A DNA stretch of 50,389 bases from an uncultured Treponema sp. GTDB taxonomy: Bacteria; Spirochaetota; Spirochaetia; Treponematales; Treponemataceae. Numbering within the stretch: the first letter of the stretch is position 1; each line of letters starts with the position of its first letter. The notes under the pieces were generated by a model that saw nothing but the letters and a program-made list of their open reading frames with translations, had not been told where the DNA came from and searched no databases. Made by a program: the position numbers and the translations under genes. This document shows, in pieces, positions 41,207-50,309 of the stretch. Location of the stretch: the NCBI GenBank assembly GCA_900317625.1, contig ONHK01000015.1, forward strand, positions 1-50,389. Direction: 5' to 3'.

Positions 41207-42355
41207 CTAAAGGATTATACGTTCAACCCGGCTTGAAACTGATGTCATTATTTCATAGCTGATTGTGCCGGTCGCTTTTGCAATATCATCAGCATCAAAA
41301 AGCGAGCCTTTGTCTTTTGGTCCAAAAATTATTGCTTTGTCCCAGCGTTTTACTTCTTTGTTTCCATTTCCAAGGTCAACCATGCACTGATCCATACAGA
41401 TTCTTCCAACAATTGGATATGTTTTTCCGTTTATGGAAACTTTAAGCCCCGGAGAATTTCTTCTTAAAAGTCCATCCGCATAACCTACCGGCAAAACGGC
41501 AATATCTGTTTCCTTTTTGCAAATCCATGTTCGGCCGTAAGAAATTGAGCGTCCCGGAACAAAATGTCTTATTGCGGCAACTTTTGTTTCAAACTGCATT
41601 ACAGGCTTTAGGTCAAGGCTTATATTTTTTGATTCAAGGTAAGATTTTGTGACTTCATCCGCATAATATCCGTAAAGAATAATTCCTGGGCGAACCATAT
41701 CGAGCTGATATTCAGGAATTGCGATTCCTGCCGCGCTTGCTGAGCATGTCCTGATTCCTGGATTAATTCCGGCTTTTTGGACTTTTTCTATTGCATATTT
41801 AAATTGTTCAAACTGCTTTTTTGTGTATTCAACTGCCGCTTCTGAAATTCCATCGCTTACGGCAAAATGTGTTATCATTCCGGCAAGTTTCAGGCTTGAA
41901 GATGAATTTATTTCTTTTGCAAAAGTTTCTGCTTCTTCCGGCAAACATCCAATTCTTCCCATTCCTGTGTCAACAGCAAGAAAAACCGGGTATTTTTCTT
42001 CGGTCATGTCGCTTGCGATTGTGTTCAGTTCCTGGATGATTTCTGAGTCAAACACAAGCGGCGTTATTTTATTGTCGATAAGTTCTTCAAATTCTTCCGG
42101 GCAACAAGGCGAAAGCAGCAAAAGGTTTGCCTTGATTCCAGCTTCCCGCAGTTGTATTCCTTCTGGAACTGTAGCGATTGCAAGATATTCCGCGCCCATT
42201 TCCTCTGCGGTTTTTGCGCTATTGATTGCGTCATTTCCATAACCGTTGGCTTTTACAGCACAGCACAATTTTACGCCTTTTTGTAGATTTTTCTTGATTT
42301 CTGCAATGTTGTGGCGCAGATTTTCTGAATATATTATTGCCTTTGTACAGCGCAT
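41207..42355 (-). CDS. alr: Alanine racemase (Alr)
   Basis: This 382-residue PLP enzyme makes D-alanine for peptidoglycan. The PLP Lys35 is in CAVKANGYGND, and the catalytic Tyr and the partner Asp/Cys region are in RSISYGRTW and VGRICMDQCMVDLG. The usual fold-III barrel and beta domain lengths fit. It sits alone between an A+T-rich gap and folC. With murC in the window, it supports peptidoglycan synthesis. Confidence 0.95.
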   Translation of the reverse strand: MRCTKAIIYSENLRHNIAEIKKNLQKGVKLCCAVKANGYGNDAINSAKTAEEMGAEYLAIATVPEGIQLREAGIKANLLLLSPCCPEEFEELIDNKITPLVFDSEIIQELNTIASDMTEEKYPVFLAVDTGMGRIGCLPEEAETFAKEINSSSSLKLAGMITHFAVSDGISEAAVEYTKKQFEQFKYAIEKVQKAGINPGIRTCSASAAGIAIPEYQLDMVRPGIILYGYYADEVTKSYLESKNISLDLKPVMQFETKVAAIRHFVPGRSISYGRTWICKKETDIAVLPVGYADGLLRRNSPGLKVSINGKTYPIVGRICMDQCMVDLGNGNKEVKRWDKAIIFGPKDKGSLFDADDIAKATGTISYEIMTSVSSRVERIIL

Positions 42356-42401
42356 TTTTTTCCTCTTGGGGTTGAATTTATCATACAGCTTTTTTATAGA
42401 G

Positions 42402-43724
42402 CTATTTTTTTAGAAGCTGTTTTGCTTCTGCAACAAGATAAAAAGAACCTGTTATAAGAATTATATCTTTATTTTCGGCAGCTTGTTCCGCTGATTTTAT
42501 AGCTTGTTCAACGTCTTTTTCAATATTTCCAAAAACGCCATGTTCCGCTGCAATCCGCAAAGTTTTTTCCGCATCGCAATGTCTTACAGTCTTTGGTTCA
42601 GTGAAAATTATTGAAGAAAATTTTCCTTTAAAAAGTAGAACAATATCTTTTATGTCTTTGTCGCCAGCGCAGGCAAAAACAAGATGGGCTTTTTTTTCTG
42701 GAAAAACAGAATTCAGTGTCTCAATTGTGTTCAAGATGCTTTTTACTGTGTGGGCTCCGTCCAGAACAATATTTTTTACGATTTCAAAACGCCCCGGAAG
42801 AAATGCCTTTGAAAGCCCAAGCTCTATTGTTTTCTCTGAAATTTCTGGAAGAGCGGTTTTTATTGCTCTTGTTGCTGTCGCGGCGTTTAAAGCTTGGACT
42901 TTTCCAAGAAGACGCAGATTTGTTGAGATTTTTATTTCTTTTTCAGAAGTTGCCTCTGAATCAGAAAGTGAAAAATCAACGCTCATAGTTCCGTCTTTGT
43001 TATATCTATAGGAAAGATTTTTCAGTTCATTCTGTACGAAAATACATTTTGAGCCGGTTTTTGCGCATTTTTCCTTAAATACTTTTTCAGCTTCCTGATA
43101 ATTTTGTGGCGCGATAACAGCAGGAATTCCATTTTTGATGATTCCTGCCTTTTCTGCGGCGATTTTTTCGATTGTGTCTCCAAGAAATTCCGTGTGCTCA
43201 AGCTCAATCGGCATAAGAACGCTTGCAAGAGGTTTTACAACATTTGTTGAGTCAAGCCGGCCGCCAAGACCAACTTCATAGACAACAAAATCACATTTTG
43301 CATTTTTAAAGCACAGAAAAGCAAATACTGTAACAAGCTCAAACCAAGTTAATGGGCGTTCCGCAGGAAGTTCAGAAAACGGAATTGAATCAACAAGAGA
43401 AGTCAGTTCGTCCGCAGATTTTTCGTAAATTTCATCTTCAAAAAAACTATGTGCCGTTCCAATTCTTTCCCTAAAATCTGTAATATGAGGAGAAGTGTAA
43501 ATTCCGCATTTATAGCCGGCTTCTTCAATTATACTGGAAATCATTGCGGAACAGCTTCCTTTTCCTTTTGAACCTGCAATATGAATGCAGGGGATTTTAT
43601 CCTGCGGATTTGAAAGTTTTCCGCACAAAAAACGCATTGAATCAAGCCAAAAAATACCTTTAGTCTGCAATTTTTCAAAATTAAGATAGTTGTCAAGCCA
43701 TTTGTGGAAGTCAGATAAAGTCAT
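42402..43724 (-). CDS. folC: Folylpolyglutamate/dihydrofolate synthase (FolC)
   Basis: This 440-residue Mur-ligase superfamily enzyme has the ATP loop HIAGSKGKGSCSAMI, the conserved IYTSPHITDFRERI and the VVYEVGLGGRLDSTN block, and LDGAHTVKSI in the C-terminal domain. It adds glutamate to folate. Its start has only a weak ribosome binding site. It is divergent from trpS across a 113 bp gap that holds a long hairpin. Confidence 0.92.
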   Translation of the reverse strand: MTLSDFHKWLDNYLNFEKLQTKGIFWLDSMRFLCGKLSNPQDKIPCIHIAGSKGKGSCSAMISSIIEEAGYKCGIYTSPHITDFRERIGTAHSFFEDEIYEKSADELTSLVDSIPFSELPAERPLTWFELVTVFAFLCFKNAKCDFVVYEVGLGGRLDSTNVVKPLASVLMPIELEHTEFLGDTIEKIAAEKAGIIKNGIPAVIAPQNYQEAEKVFKEKCAKTGSKCIFVQNELKNLSYRYNKDGTMSVDFSLSDSEATSEKEIKISTNLRLLGKVQALNAATATRAIKTALPEISEKTIELGLSKAFLPGRFEIVKNIVLDGAHTVKSILNTIETLNSVFPEKKAHLVFACAGDKDIKDIVLLFKGKFSSIIFTEPKTVRHCDAEKTLRIAAEHGVFGNIEKDVEQAIKSAEQAAENKDIILITGSFYLVAEAKQLLKK

Positions 43725-43776
43725 ACTTGTATTCTAGCGTTTTTTTTCAGACTTGTTAAATGCCGTTTTTTCTAGT

Positions 43777-43821
43777 AGTATTAAATCGGAGTTTTTTTAT
43801 AAAAAATTCTGATTTAATACT
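43777..43821 (+). promoter_or_regulatory. Long hairpin in the trpS leader
   Basis: AGTATTAAATC (43777-43787) and GATTTAATACT (43811-43821) form a perfect 11 bp stem. The pairing continues inward through two G-U pairs and a T/A block to a very small loop, giving about 21 pairs. It ends 6 bp before the trpS ribosome binding site. It may regulate trpS by attenuation or sequestering, or it may be only a terminator-like structure. It is not a T-box. Confidence 0.55.
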
Positions 43822-43837
43822 GATTAAAGAGGAAATG

Positions 43838-44917
43838 ATGGCAGAGTCAATCAATAGCGCAACTTATGAAGCCGCTCTTGCAACTAGTAAAAAAATTGAA
43901 GAAGACATTGTAAAAAATCCAAAAAAATATAGAGTTCTTACCGGTGACCGGCCGACGGGACGTCTTCATATTGGTCATTATTTCGGATCACTTCAAAACC
44001 GCGTGCGCCTTTCAAAACTTGGCGTTCCAACAATGATTCTTATTGCCGACTATCAGGTTCTTACAGACCATGATGCGTATCAGGAAATCAGCCAGAACAC
44101 AAAGCAGCTTGTAATCGATTATCTTGCAGCGGGAATTGAACCTGGCGAAAATGTTATAATTTATCCTCATTCTTATATTCCAGAAGCAAACCAGCTTATG
44201 ATTCCGTTCCTTACGCTTGTCTCAAATGCGGAACTTAGCCGAAATCCTACCGTAAAAGAAGAGATTCAGGCGGCAGGACTTACAAATGTAAACGCTGGAA
44301 TGTACACTTATCCTGTTCATCAGGCTGTGGATATTCTTTTCTGCAAGGGAAATGTTGTTCCTGCCGGAAAAGATCAGCTTCCCCATGTTGAGATGGCGCG
44401 TACAATCGCAAATCGTTTCAATAAAAAATTCTGCCATGACCGGGAGCCGATTTTTCCGCTTCCGCAGGTTCTTCTTTCAAAAACTCCAAGCATAATGGGG
44501 CTTGATGGAACTCAGAAAATGTCAAAAAGCCGTGGAAATGCAATCATGCTTTGCGCAACAGAAGATGAGACAGCAAAACTTATCAAAAAAGCAAAAACAG
44601 ACGGCGAACGGCTGATTACTTATGATCCTCAGAACAGGCCTGAAGTTGCAAATCTTCTGCAGCTTATTGCTCTATGCACAAAAGAAACTCCGGAAGAAGT
44701 TGCTGCAAGAATCGGGGAAGGCGGTGGAGGAATGTTAAAGAACGAGCTTACTGTTGCGTTGAACGAAACACTTCGTCCTTTGCGCCAGAAACGAGCCGAA
44801 CTTGAAAAAGATCCGGCATATATTCAGCAGGTTCTTCTTGATGGTGTAAAACGAGCCCGTGCAATTGCTGAAAAAACTTTGGAAGAAGTCCGCGAAGCAA
44901 TGAACATGAAAATTTAG
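43838..44917 (+). CDS. trpS: Tryptophanyl-tRNA synthetase (TrpS)
   Basis: The protein is 359 residues from the ATG at 43838 with AGAGG upstream (a longer frame from 43760 lies across the hairpin and is not supported). The class I motifs are HIGH in GRLHIGHYFGSL (residues 44-47) and KMSKS in GTQKMSKSRGN (about 226-230). It charges tRNA-Trp. It is divergent from folC and has a small conserved gene behind it. Confidence 0.95.
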   Translation: MAESINSATYEAALATSKKIEEDIVKNPKKYRVLTGDRPTGRLHIGHYFGSLQNRVRLSKLGVPTMILIADYQVLTDHDAYQEISQNTKQLVIDYLAAGIEPGENVIIYPHSYIPEANQLMIPFLTLVSNAELSRNPTVKEEIQAAGLTNVNAGMYTYPVHQAVDILFCKGNVVPAGKDQLPHVEMARTIANRFNKKFCHDREPIFPLPQVLLSKTPSIMGLDGTQKMSKSRGNAIMLCATEDETAKLIKKAKTDGERLITYDPQNRPEVANLLQLIALCTKETPEEVAARIGEGGGGMLKNELTVALNETLRPLRQKRAELEKDPAYIQQVLLDGVKRARAIAEKTLEEVREAMNMKI

Positions 44918-44939
44918 CAGATTAACATAACTGAAAAAT

Positions 44940-45161
44940 ATGACAAAAGATGATTTGCTTCTGCTCATTAATACAAAAAAAGAGTTTGAGTTCACTTATA
45001 ACAAAAAACTTTATACAATGACGTACGGTTCAGACAAAAAAGGCGATTATATTGCACTTGGCCGTTTGTATGAACCGGTGCGTTATTATTCTTTTGGCGA
45101 AATGATGAACGAGGCAAAAATAGAAAATCATTTTTTTAGGGAACTTCTGGAAATTCTGTAG
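44940..45161 (+). CDS. Small conserved hypothetical protein
   Basis: The protein is 73 residues with no recognised family. It has a short acidic helix (DDLLLLINTKKEFEFTYN), a strand pair (KLYTMTYGSDKKGDYIALG) and a helical end with NEAKIENHFFRELLEIL. It starts 22 bp after trpS, so it is probably co-transcribed with it. Its product may be a treponeme-specific small protein. Confidence 0.6.
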   Translation: MTKDDLLLLINTKKEFEFTYNKKLYTMTYGSDKKGDYIALGRLYEPVRYYSFGEMMNEAKIENHFFRELLEIL

Positions 45162-45166
45162 TATTT

Positions 45167-46513
45167 CTAGCCGGTAGATTTTAGTTCATCCAGCATTTCC
45201 AGCGCTTTCTTAAAAAAGTCAGGTTCAATTATCTCTGGAAAATTTTTCTTCAGTTTTTCAAGGTCGTCTTCCAGCGCATCCAGCGAATTCCGTGCGCCAA
45301 AAATTACTTCACAGAAACCTTCCTCTCGGTGCTGCCGTGCTTTTTTATTGAACATTTGCCGCACAAAAATGACACTTTCAAAGTCATAAAGTTTTTTTTG
45401 CATCTCAGAAGAAAGAACCGGAAATTTCATGTCAACAACATATTTTAGTTCTGAAGTTTCTTTGTTTTTAAGAAAAGCCGTATTCAGTAGCATTTCAGGA
45501 ATTGTTTTTCCACAACTTGTAGAAATTGTTGCCGTAAGCCCGGAAAGTCTCGGGTTCACTTCCAGCACATACCATTTTTTTTCGTGGAAAACCAAATCGA
45601 CTTGCGCAATTCCATTCAGACTGAGTTTTTCAGCAAGCTGGTTCATTGTCCTATAAAATTCAGGCAAGTTGTATTTTTCATTAGTGATGGGGCCGATTTT
45701 TACGCTTTGTTTTGGGCTTGTAATTCCATACTGATTTGTTGAAAACATGAATGGCGGAAAAACCGTGTAGTTTCCAGGAGTTCCGTGGATTTCTGTTCCA
45801 AACTGCGGTCCGTCAAGAAATTCTTCAACAAGTCTGTCTCCGGAATTCTTTTTTGACATAAGAATATTTTTTGTCATTCCAAAATTTTTAACAACATCCA
45901 TTCCGTATGAACTCAAACCAAAAGTGTCTTTTATGATTACTGGAAAATCAAGTTTTTTAACCTGGCTAAGAGCAATTTCCTGATACGGATTATTGAGAAT
46001 TTCCGGATGGCTCCGTTCTGTCCTGAAAAGCTCATGATGAATGTAAACCGATTTAGCCGCGTTGAATCCATTCTCAAGAAGAAAATCCCTTGTACGCCGT
46101 TTGTCAAAACAAATCAGTGCTGTTTCCACAGGATGGCTTATTGTTTTTATTCCGCGAGAGGCTAGTATTTCTCCGATGCGGCTGTCCTGAAGCGGAAGCC
46201 AGTCAAAAGGTTCTGTCCAAAATGTTGCTTGGATGGCAATGTCCGGTTTTAAGGCAAGAATTTCTTCTGCAATTTCCTCGGCGGTTGTTCCTTTTAAATG
46301 ATGATATTTTATATTTTCTGAATTTTCAAAAATTTCTTTGTCAGAAAAATCAACAAGAAAATTTGAAGGCAGCTGATAAGTTAAGATTATTTCTGATGAT
46401 GTATATTTTTTTAGACAATTATCATAAGAGTTTGTACATTTTGGTAATTGTTCTATATAGAAACTGTTTTTATCAAATTCATTTGTGTTTGAGTTATAGA
46501 TTACGATTCTCAT
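45167..46513 (-). CDS. ATP-grasp ligase, D-Ala-D-Ala-ligase-like, unassigned
   Basis: The protein is 448 residues from MRIVIYN (an ATG at 46528 is also in frame). The C-terminal two-thirds has the ATP-grasp core: KKLDFPVIIKDTFGLSSYG for the nucleotide, RLVEEFLDGPQFGTEIHG, and VLEVNPRLSGLTATIS for the Mg-binding E-x-N. The preceding TISHPVETALICFDKRRTR block is a typical carboxylate-amine ligase start. The N-terminal 120 residues are a less conserved Rossmann-like domain. It is not the normal D-Ala-D-Ala ligase. It overlaps the cca stop by 20 bp. The substrate is unknown. Confidence 0.75.
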   Translation of the reverse strand: MRIVIYNSNTNEFDKNSFYIEQLPKCTNSYDNCLKKYTSSEIILTYQLPSNFLVDFSDKEIFENSENIKYHHLKGTTAEEIAEEILALKPDIAIQATFWTEPFDWLPLQDSRIGEILASRGIKTISHPVETALICFDKRRTRDFLLENGFNAAKSVYIHHELFRTERSHPEILNNPYQEIALSQVKKLDFPVIIKDTFGLSSYGMDVVKNFGMTKNILMSKKNSGDRLVEEFLDGPQFGTEIHGTPGNYTVFPPFMFSTNQYGITSPKQSVKIGPITNEKYNLPEFYRTMNQLAEKLSLNGIAQVDLVFHEKKWYVLEVNPRLSGLTATISTSCGKTIPEMLLNTAFLKNKETSELKYVVDMKFPVLSSEMQKKLYDFESVIFVRQMFNKKARQHREEGFCEVIFGARNSLDALEDDLEKLKKNFPEIIEPDFFKKALEMLDELKSTG

Positions 46514-47888
46514 AGATTTTCTTTGCAATATTTAAAAGCGTTTCTTTTTTATTTTGGGAAGGATCTTCCAGAACTGTTTCAAAAAGCTCGTTCAGTATTG
46601 CTCCAAGTTCTTTTCCTCTTGGAATTCCTATTTCCATTAGATTTTTTCCATTCACCGCGAGCGATTTTAGGCTTAGTGCAGATTTTTTCTGTTCTTCCTT
46701 TTCAATCCGTTCCTTAAATTCTAGCAAAAGGGCTGCCGTCGGGCTATCGTGCAATCTTACCGGGGAATTATGCATTCCATAAATGTCAGCGAGGCGCAAA
46801 TCGAACAAGTCCTCAACATTTTCAGCTTTCACTTTGACTAAGAATCTTCTTACAGCAGAATCTTTCCATGTCGGTTCATAATTGAACATATGATTTTCTA
46901 TTAAATGGCAGATGTTGTCGATTTCCGCATTTGAAAATTTAAGCCTGAAAAGCATTTTTCTTGCGATTTCTGCAGAATATTGTTCGTGGCGGTAAAAAGT
47001 GTTTGTTTCGCCTTCTGGAGTTTTAACAATTTTTTTTGCCGCGGGTTTTCCGATGTCATGAAGCAACGCTGCCATGCGTACATTGATTTTTTCTTTTGGA
47101 GCACCGTCGCAGGCGTAAAAAAGATGATCTAGCACGTCAAATTCGTGGAAGCCCCGGAAGTCCTGCTGAATGCATCCGCGGCAGGCGTCAAATTCTGGCA
47201 TAAAAATATGGAGAATTCCAGTTCTTTCCATGATTTTTAGTCCGTCGGAAGGTTTTTCTGCCTGAATCAGCTTTAAAAGTTCGTCCCGGAAGCGTTCCAA
47301 GGAAACACTTTTTGTTTTTTCAAGAATTTCTGGCGTGCTGATTGCCTTTAATGTTTTATCTTCAATCTTGAAATTCAGTTTTGCGGAAAAACGTATTGCC
47401 CGGATTGGTCTTAGTCCATCTTCTAAAAAACGTTCGCAAGGGGCGCCAACTGTTCTGATTGTCCTGTTTTTTATATCTTCCTGACCATTGAACGGGTCAA
47501 TTATTTTTCCATCTTTTAAAGAGGCTGCAATTGCGTTCATTGTAAAATCGCGGCGGCTAAGATCTTCGTCAAGGTTTCTTGTAAAAGCCACTTTATCCGG
47601 ATGTCTGCCGTCTGAATAATCGCTTTCTGTCCGAAATGTTGTAACTTCAATTTCGCTTTGCATAAAATGAACTGTAACTGTTCCGTGCGCAATTCCGGTT
47701 GGAATAACTTTGCGGAAGATTTTCATAACTTCTTCTGGCTCTGCGTTAGTTGCGACATCGTAGTCAGATGGAATTTTCCCCATAAGAACATCGCGGACAG
47801 CTCCACCAACAAGAAACGCCTCGTATCCGTTTTCTTCAAAAATTGAGTTCATTTTCTGTAATACAAAAGGAATTTTTATCTTTTTCAT
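46494..47888 (-). CDS. cca: CCA-adding tRNA nucleotidyltransferase
   Basis: The 464-residue protein starts at MKKIKIPF (ATG at 47888); a longer frame from 48008 lies across the divergent gene. The polymerase core has FLVGGAVRDVLMGKIPSDYDVAT with the catalytic DxD, and the head is followed by RRDFTMNAIA and PIRAIRFSAKLNF. The HD domain has MAALLHDIGKPAAKK. It adds 3'-CCA to tRNAs, which the tRNA genes here do not encode. No ribosome binding site is seen before its ATG. Confidence 0.94.
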   Translation of the reverse strand: MKKIKIPFVLQKMNSIFEENGYEAFLVGGAVRDVLMGKIPSDYDVATNAEPEEVMKIFRKVIPTGIAHGTVTVHFMQSEIEVTTFRTESDYSDGRHPDKVAFTRNLDEDLSRRDFTMNAIAASLKDGKIIDPFNGQEDIKNRTIRTVGAPCERFLEDGLRPIRAIRFSAKLNFKIEDKTLKAISTPEILEKTKSVSLERFRDELLKLIQAEKPSDGLKIMERTGILHIFMPEFDACRGCIQQDFRGFHEFDVLDHLFYACDGAPKEKINVRMAALLHDIGKPAAKKIVKTPEGETNTFYRHEQYSAEIARKMLFRLKFSNAEIDNICHLIENHMFNYEPTWKDSAVRRFLVKVKAENVEDLFDLRLADIYGMHNSPVRLHDSPTAALLLEFKERIEKEEQKKSALSLKSLAVNGKNLMEIGIPRGKELGAILNELFETVLEDPSQNKKETLLNIAKKIYENRNL

Positions 47889-47903
47889 GATATTATTTTT
47901 ATA

Positions 47904-48656
47904 ATGAAAAATTATACTTTGCAAAATAAACAAAAGTCTATACATATTGTTATTTTTACAGGCGGACTTTATCCAAAACCTGAATTGACAGAAAATTTTT
48001 GGAAACATTGCGTCGCTTCTGCTCCTGAGTATGTAATTGCCGCAGATTCGGGGGTTGAGCCATGTCTTGAATACAAAAAATATTTTGCCGGGAAATACGA
48101 TTTTTCTCCATGTATGATTCTTGGCGATTTTGACAGCTTATCGTCGCCGGAAATTCTTTCAGCATTCAAAAAAGAGACTGTAAAAACGTTTGAGCGCGAC
48201 AAAGATTTTACAGATACAGAACTGGCGCTCCGGTTCGCGTACCAGAAAGCTGCTGAAAAAAAACGGAAACCTTTTATAACTTTAGTCGGTGGCGATGGCG
48301 GAAGGCTCGACCATCTTTTGTATATCGTGAATTCTTTCAGGCTAAAGTTTCATCCTGACGCATGGCTTTGCGCGACTCAGCAGGTTGCGTTTTTAAGGAA
48401 AAATACTGAATATTTTCTGCACAATCTTGAACTTATGGATAACGTTTCATTTGTGAACGTTCTTGGAAAAGGGCGAAGAATCTGCACAAAAGGCTTGAAA
48501 TGGGAAAGCAGGCTTTTTGCAAAAGGTTTTGTTCCTAGCATAAGCAATCGGATTTCAGAGGAAAAATTCACAAAAAAAGAACCGGTTTTTATAAAACCCA
48601 ATGCTTTGGGATTCTTAGCGATTTTTCCGCTTTCTTCATATATGTTAAATTCCTGA
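47904..48656 (+). CDS. thiN: Thiamine pyrophosphokinase
   Basis: This 250-residue protein has the family motifs YVIAADSGVEPCLEYK, ILGDFDSLSS and KTFERDKDFTDTELAL, then LVGGDGGRLDHLLYIVN. It converts thiamine to thiamine diphosphate. The length is slightly above the family average of about 220. Its ATG at 47904 is 15 bp from the divergent cca start and lacks a ribosome binding site. Its end overlaps the convergent gene at 48645 by 12 bp. Confidence 0.9.
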   Translation: MKNYTLQNKQKSIHIVIFTGGLYPKPELTENFWKHCVASAPEYVIAADSGVEPCLEYKKYFAGKYDFSPCMILGDFDSLSSPEILSAFKKETVKTFERDKDFTDTELALRFAYQKAAEKKRKPFITLVGGDGGRLDHLLYIVNSFRLKFHPDAWLCATQQVAFLRKNTEYFLHNLELMDNVSFVNVLGKGRRICTKGLKWESRLFAKGFVPSISNRISEEKFTKKEPVFIKPNALGFLAIFPLSSYMLNS

Positions 48657-49013
48657 AGATAAAATCACAGTTGAGCGAAACAAGAACAGGAATAAAACTG
48701 CATAAAAAGCTGCAAGAATGATAAGAATCAAGTTTGCTGTGTAATATAGCCGTTTCCCTTTTTTTCTTATTATACAAAAAACAGAAGTTGTGATTCCTGT
48801 TATGCTCATAATCAGAAGTGCCGCTGCGGTAAAAGCTGCTGTGTTCAGGATAATTTTTTGGTTTGAATCCAAGAAAAGCTGGTAGTTTCCTATTATGTAA
48901 AAAGCCGCGAGAACTGTAAGGAACAGGAAAAGAAACAGAATTGAACGTTTTGTAAGCTTAAAAAGGAGCGAAAGTGAAATTTTTTCGTTGTTTTTCTGTC
49001 TTGCAGTTATCAT
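48645..49013 (-). CDS. Small membrane protein, unknown
   Basis: The protein is 122 residues with three hydrophobic segments (about 30-50, 60-80 and 93-113) and a Lys/Arg-rich loop IIRKKGKRLYYTAN. There is no domain that I know. It starts 80 bp before the gene at 49096 on the other strand; its 3' end overlaps thiN by 12 bp. Confidence 0.6.
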   Translation of the reverse strand: MITARQKNNEKISLSLLFKLTKRSILFLFLFLTVLAAFYIIGNYQLFLDSNQKIILNTAAFTAAALLIMSITGITTSVFCIIRKKGKRLYYTANLILIILAAFYAVLFLFLFRSTVILSSGI

Positions 49014-49095
49014 AAACCCTAGTTATACTAAAAAATAAGATTTTTTCAAGCCGAAATCAAGGTAAAGTTTTATAAAATATTTTTGCGGAGGAATG

Positions 49096-49845
49096 ATGAA
49101 AAGATTTCTAAAGAATTTGTTTGTCTGTTTTCTGATTCTTGTTGTTTGCGCGGCGGCTGTTTTTTTTATCGGCTGGACATCGCTCAGAGTTTCTCCTGAC
49201 TGCATCGGAGTTGTAAAGTCAAAGACCGGCGGAATCCAGAAAGAGCCTGTTCGTCCTGGAAAATTTTCATGGAACTGGGAATTTCTTCTTCCGACCAACA
49301 CAAAACTTGAAGTTTTTGAGCTGAAACCGTATTTAATCAACAAGAAAATTTCAGGAACACTTCCTTCTGCGGAACTTTACAGCACGCTTTTAAAATCGAA
49401 TGCAAATTTCGGATATAATTTTGTCTTTGATTTTTGCGTGAATATTTCCTCTGAATCAATAGTTTCACTTTACGAGCAGCTTGTTTTTTCAGATCAGAAA
49501 GGTCTTGAGCGTTATATTGACCAGATCTGCGATTCTGCTGCAAAAATGCTTTCTTCGGAAATAATGAAAAAAGTTGAAAATGATCCGTTTTTTCAGCCGG
49601 AAACTCTTACTCAGGAAGATTTGTTAGGTCTTGTTGACTTGAATAAAAAATTCCGCGAGGTTCAGTTTTCTTCTGTGGTTTTGAACGAATGTTCTTATCC
49701 GGATTATTCAATGTATAAGACTGTCCGGGCGACATTTCTTTCAAAAATAAAAGATGTTGTCTCAGAACTGGAAAATTCATCTGGTTCAGAGGAAAATGCT
49801 GATTTTATAAACCGGTTAAAAAACTTTTTTAATAAACAGGAATAA
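49096..49845 (+). CDS. Membrane-anchored protein with SPFH/band-7-like region
   Basis: The protein is 249 residues from the second of two adjacent ATGs (GGAGG at 49087-49091; the first ATG at 49093 is too close). An N-terminal membrane segment (FLILVVCAAAVFFIGW) is followed by SLRVSPDCIGVVKSKTGGI and RPGKFSWNWEFLLPTNTKL, which resembles the start of prohibitin/SPFH domains. The second half is helical and acidic. The role in membrane organisation is inference. It is followed by the aroH gene after 2 bp, and both are in one operon. Confidence 0.6.
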   Translation: MKRFLKNLFVCFLILVVCAAAVFFIGWTSLRVSPDCIGVVKSKTGGIQKEPVRPGKFSWNWEFLLPTNTKLEVFELKPYLINKKISGTLPSAELYSTLLKSNANFGYNFVFDFCVNISSESIVSLYEQLVFSDQKGLERYIDQICDSAAKMLSSEIMKKVENDPFFQPETLTQEDLLGLVDLNKKFREVQFSSVVLNECSYPDYSMYKTVRATFLSKIKDVVSELENSSGSEENADFINRLKNFFNKQE

Positions 49846-49847
49846 TT

Positions 49848-50222
49848 ATGAAACGTCTGTATGCAATCCGCGGCGCAATCTGTGCAAAAAATTCTAAAAA
49901 TTCAATTTCGGAAGCGACTGTAAAAATGTGCTCGAAAATTTTTGAACTTAATAAAATTGATTCTTCTGATATTGTTTCAATGCATTTTACGCTTACAAAA
50001 GATTTGAAAAAGGCGAACCCGTGCGCGGCTCTTCGCCGGGAATACAAAGGCATTGACGTTTCAAAAGTTCCGCTGTTCTGTAGCCAGGAGGCTTATGTAA
50101 AGGGGAGTCTTAAAAAAGTTGTAAGACTTCTGCTTACAGTTTATCTTGAGGAAAATTCGGTTCCTGAAAATGTGTATCTGGATGGAGCGGAAGTTCTTCG
50201 CCCGGATTTTTGTAAAAAATGA
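49848..50222 (+). CDS. aroH: Chorismate mutase (AroH type)
   Basis: The protein is 124 residues, the size of AroH. It starts KRLYAIRGAICAKNS and has the conserved SMHFTLTKDLKKANPCAALR, VPLFCSQEAYVKGSLKKVVR segments with Arg and Glu residues for chorismate. It makes prephenate for phenylalanine and tyrosine. It is fused to nothing, unlike AroQ. AGGA lies 6 nt before the ATG, 2 bp after the previous stop. Confidence 0.87.
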   Translation: MKRLYAIRGAICAKNSKNSISEATVKMCSKIFELNKIDSSDIVSMHFTLTKDLKKANPCAALRREYKGIDVSKVPLFCSQEAYVKGSLKKVVRLLLTVYLEENSVPENVYLDGAEVLRPDFCKK

Positions 50223-50252
50223 TTTTTTTTTGAAAAATTGTCATTTTTGCTA

Positions 50253-50281
50253 TTGACCTTTTTTTTTATTTTGTATATTCT
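50253..50281 (+). promoter_or_regulatory. Promoter of tRNA-Thr
   Basis: TTGACC (50253-50258) is followed after 17 bp by TATTCT (50276-50281), with TATATT at 50274 as an alternative -10, about 28 bp before the tRNA. Confidence 0.6.
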
Positions 50282-50309
50282 AATATCACGTTACGCAAAA
50301 ACGTATTTC

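Noticed and set aside
43725..43837. T-box leader of trpS
   Set aside because: The leader is too short and has no T-box consensus or specifier loop; only a hairpin is present.
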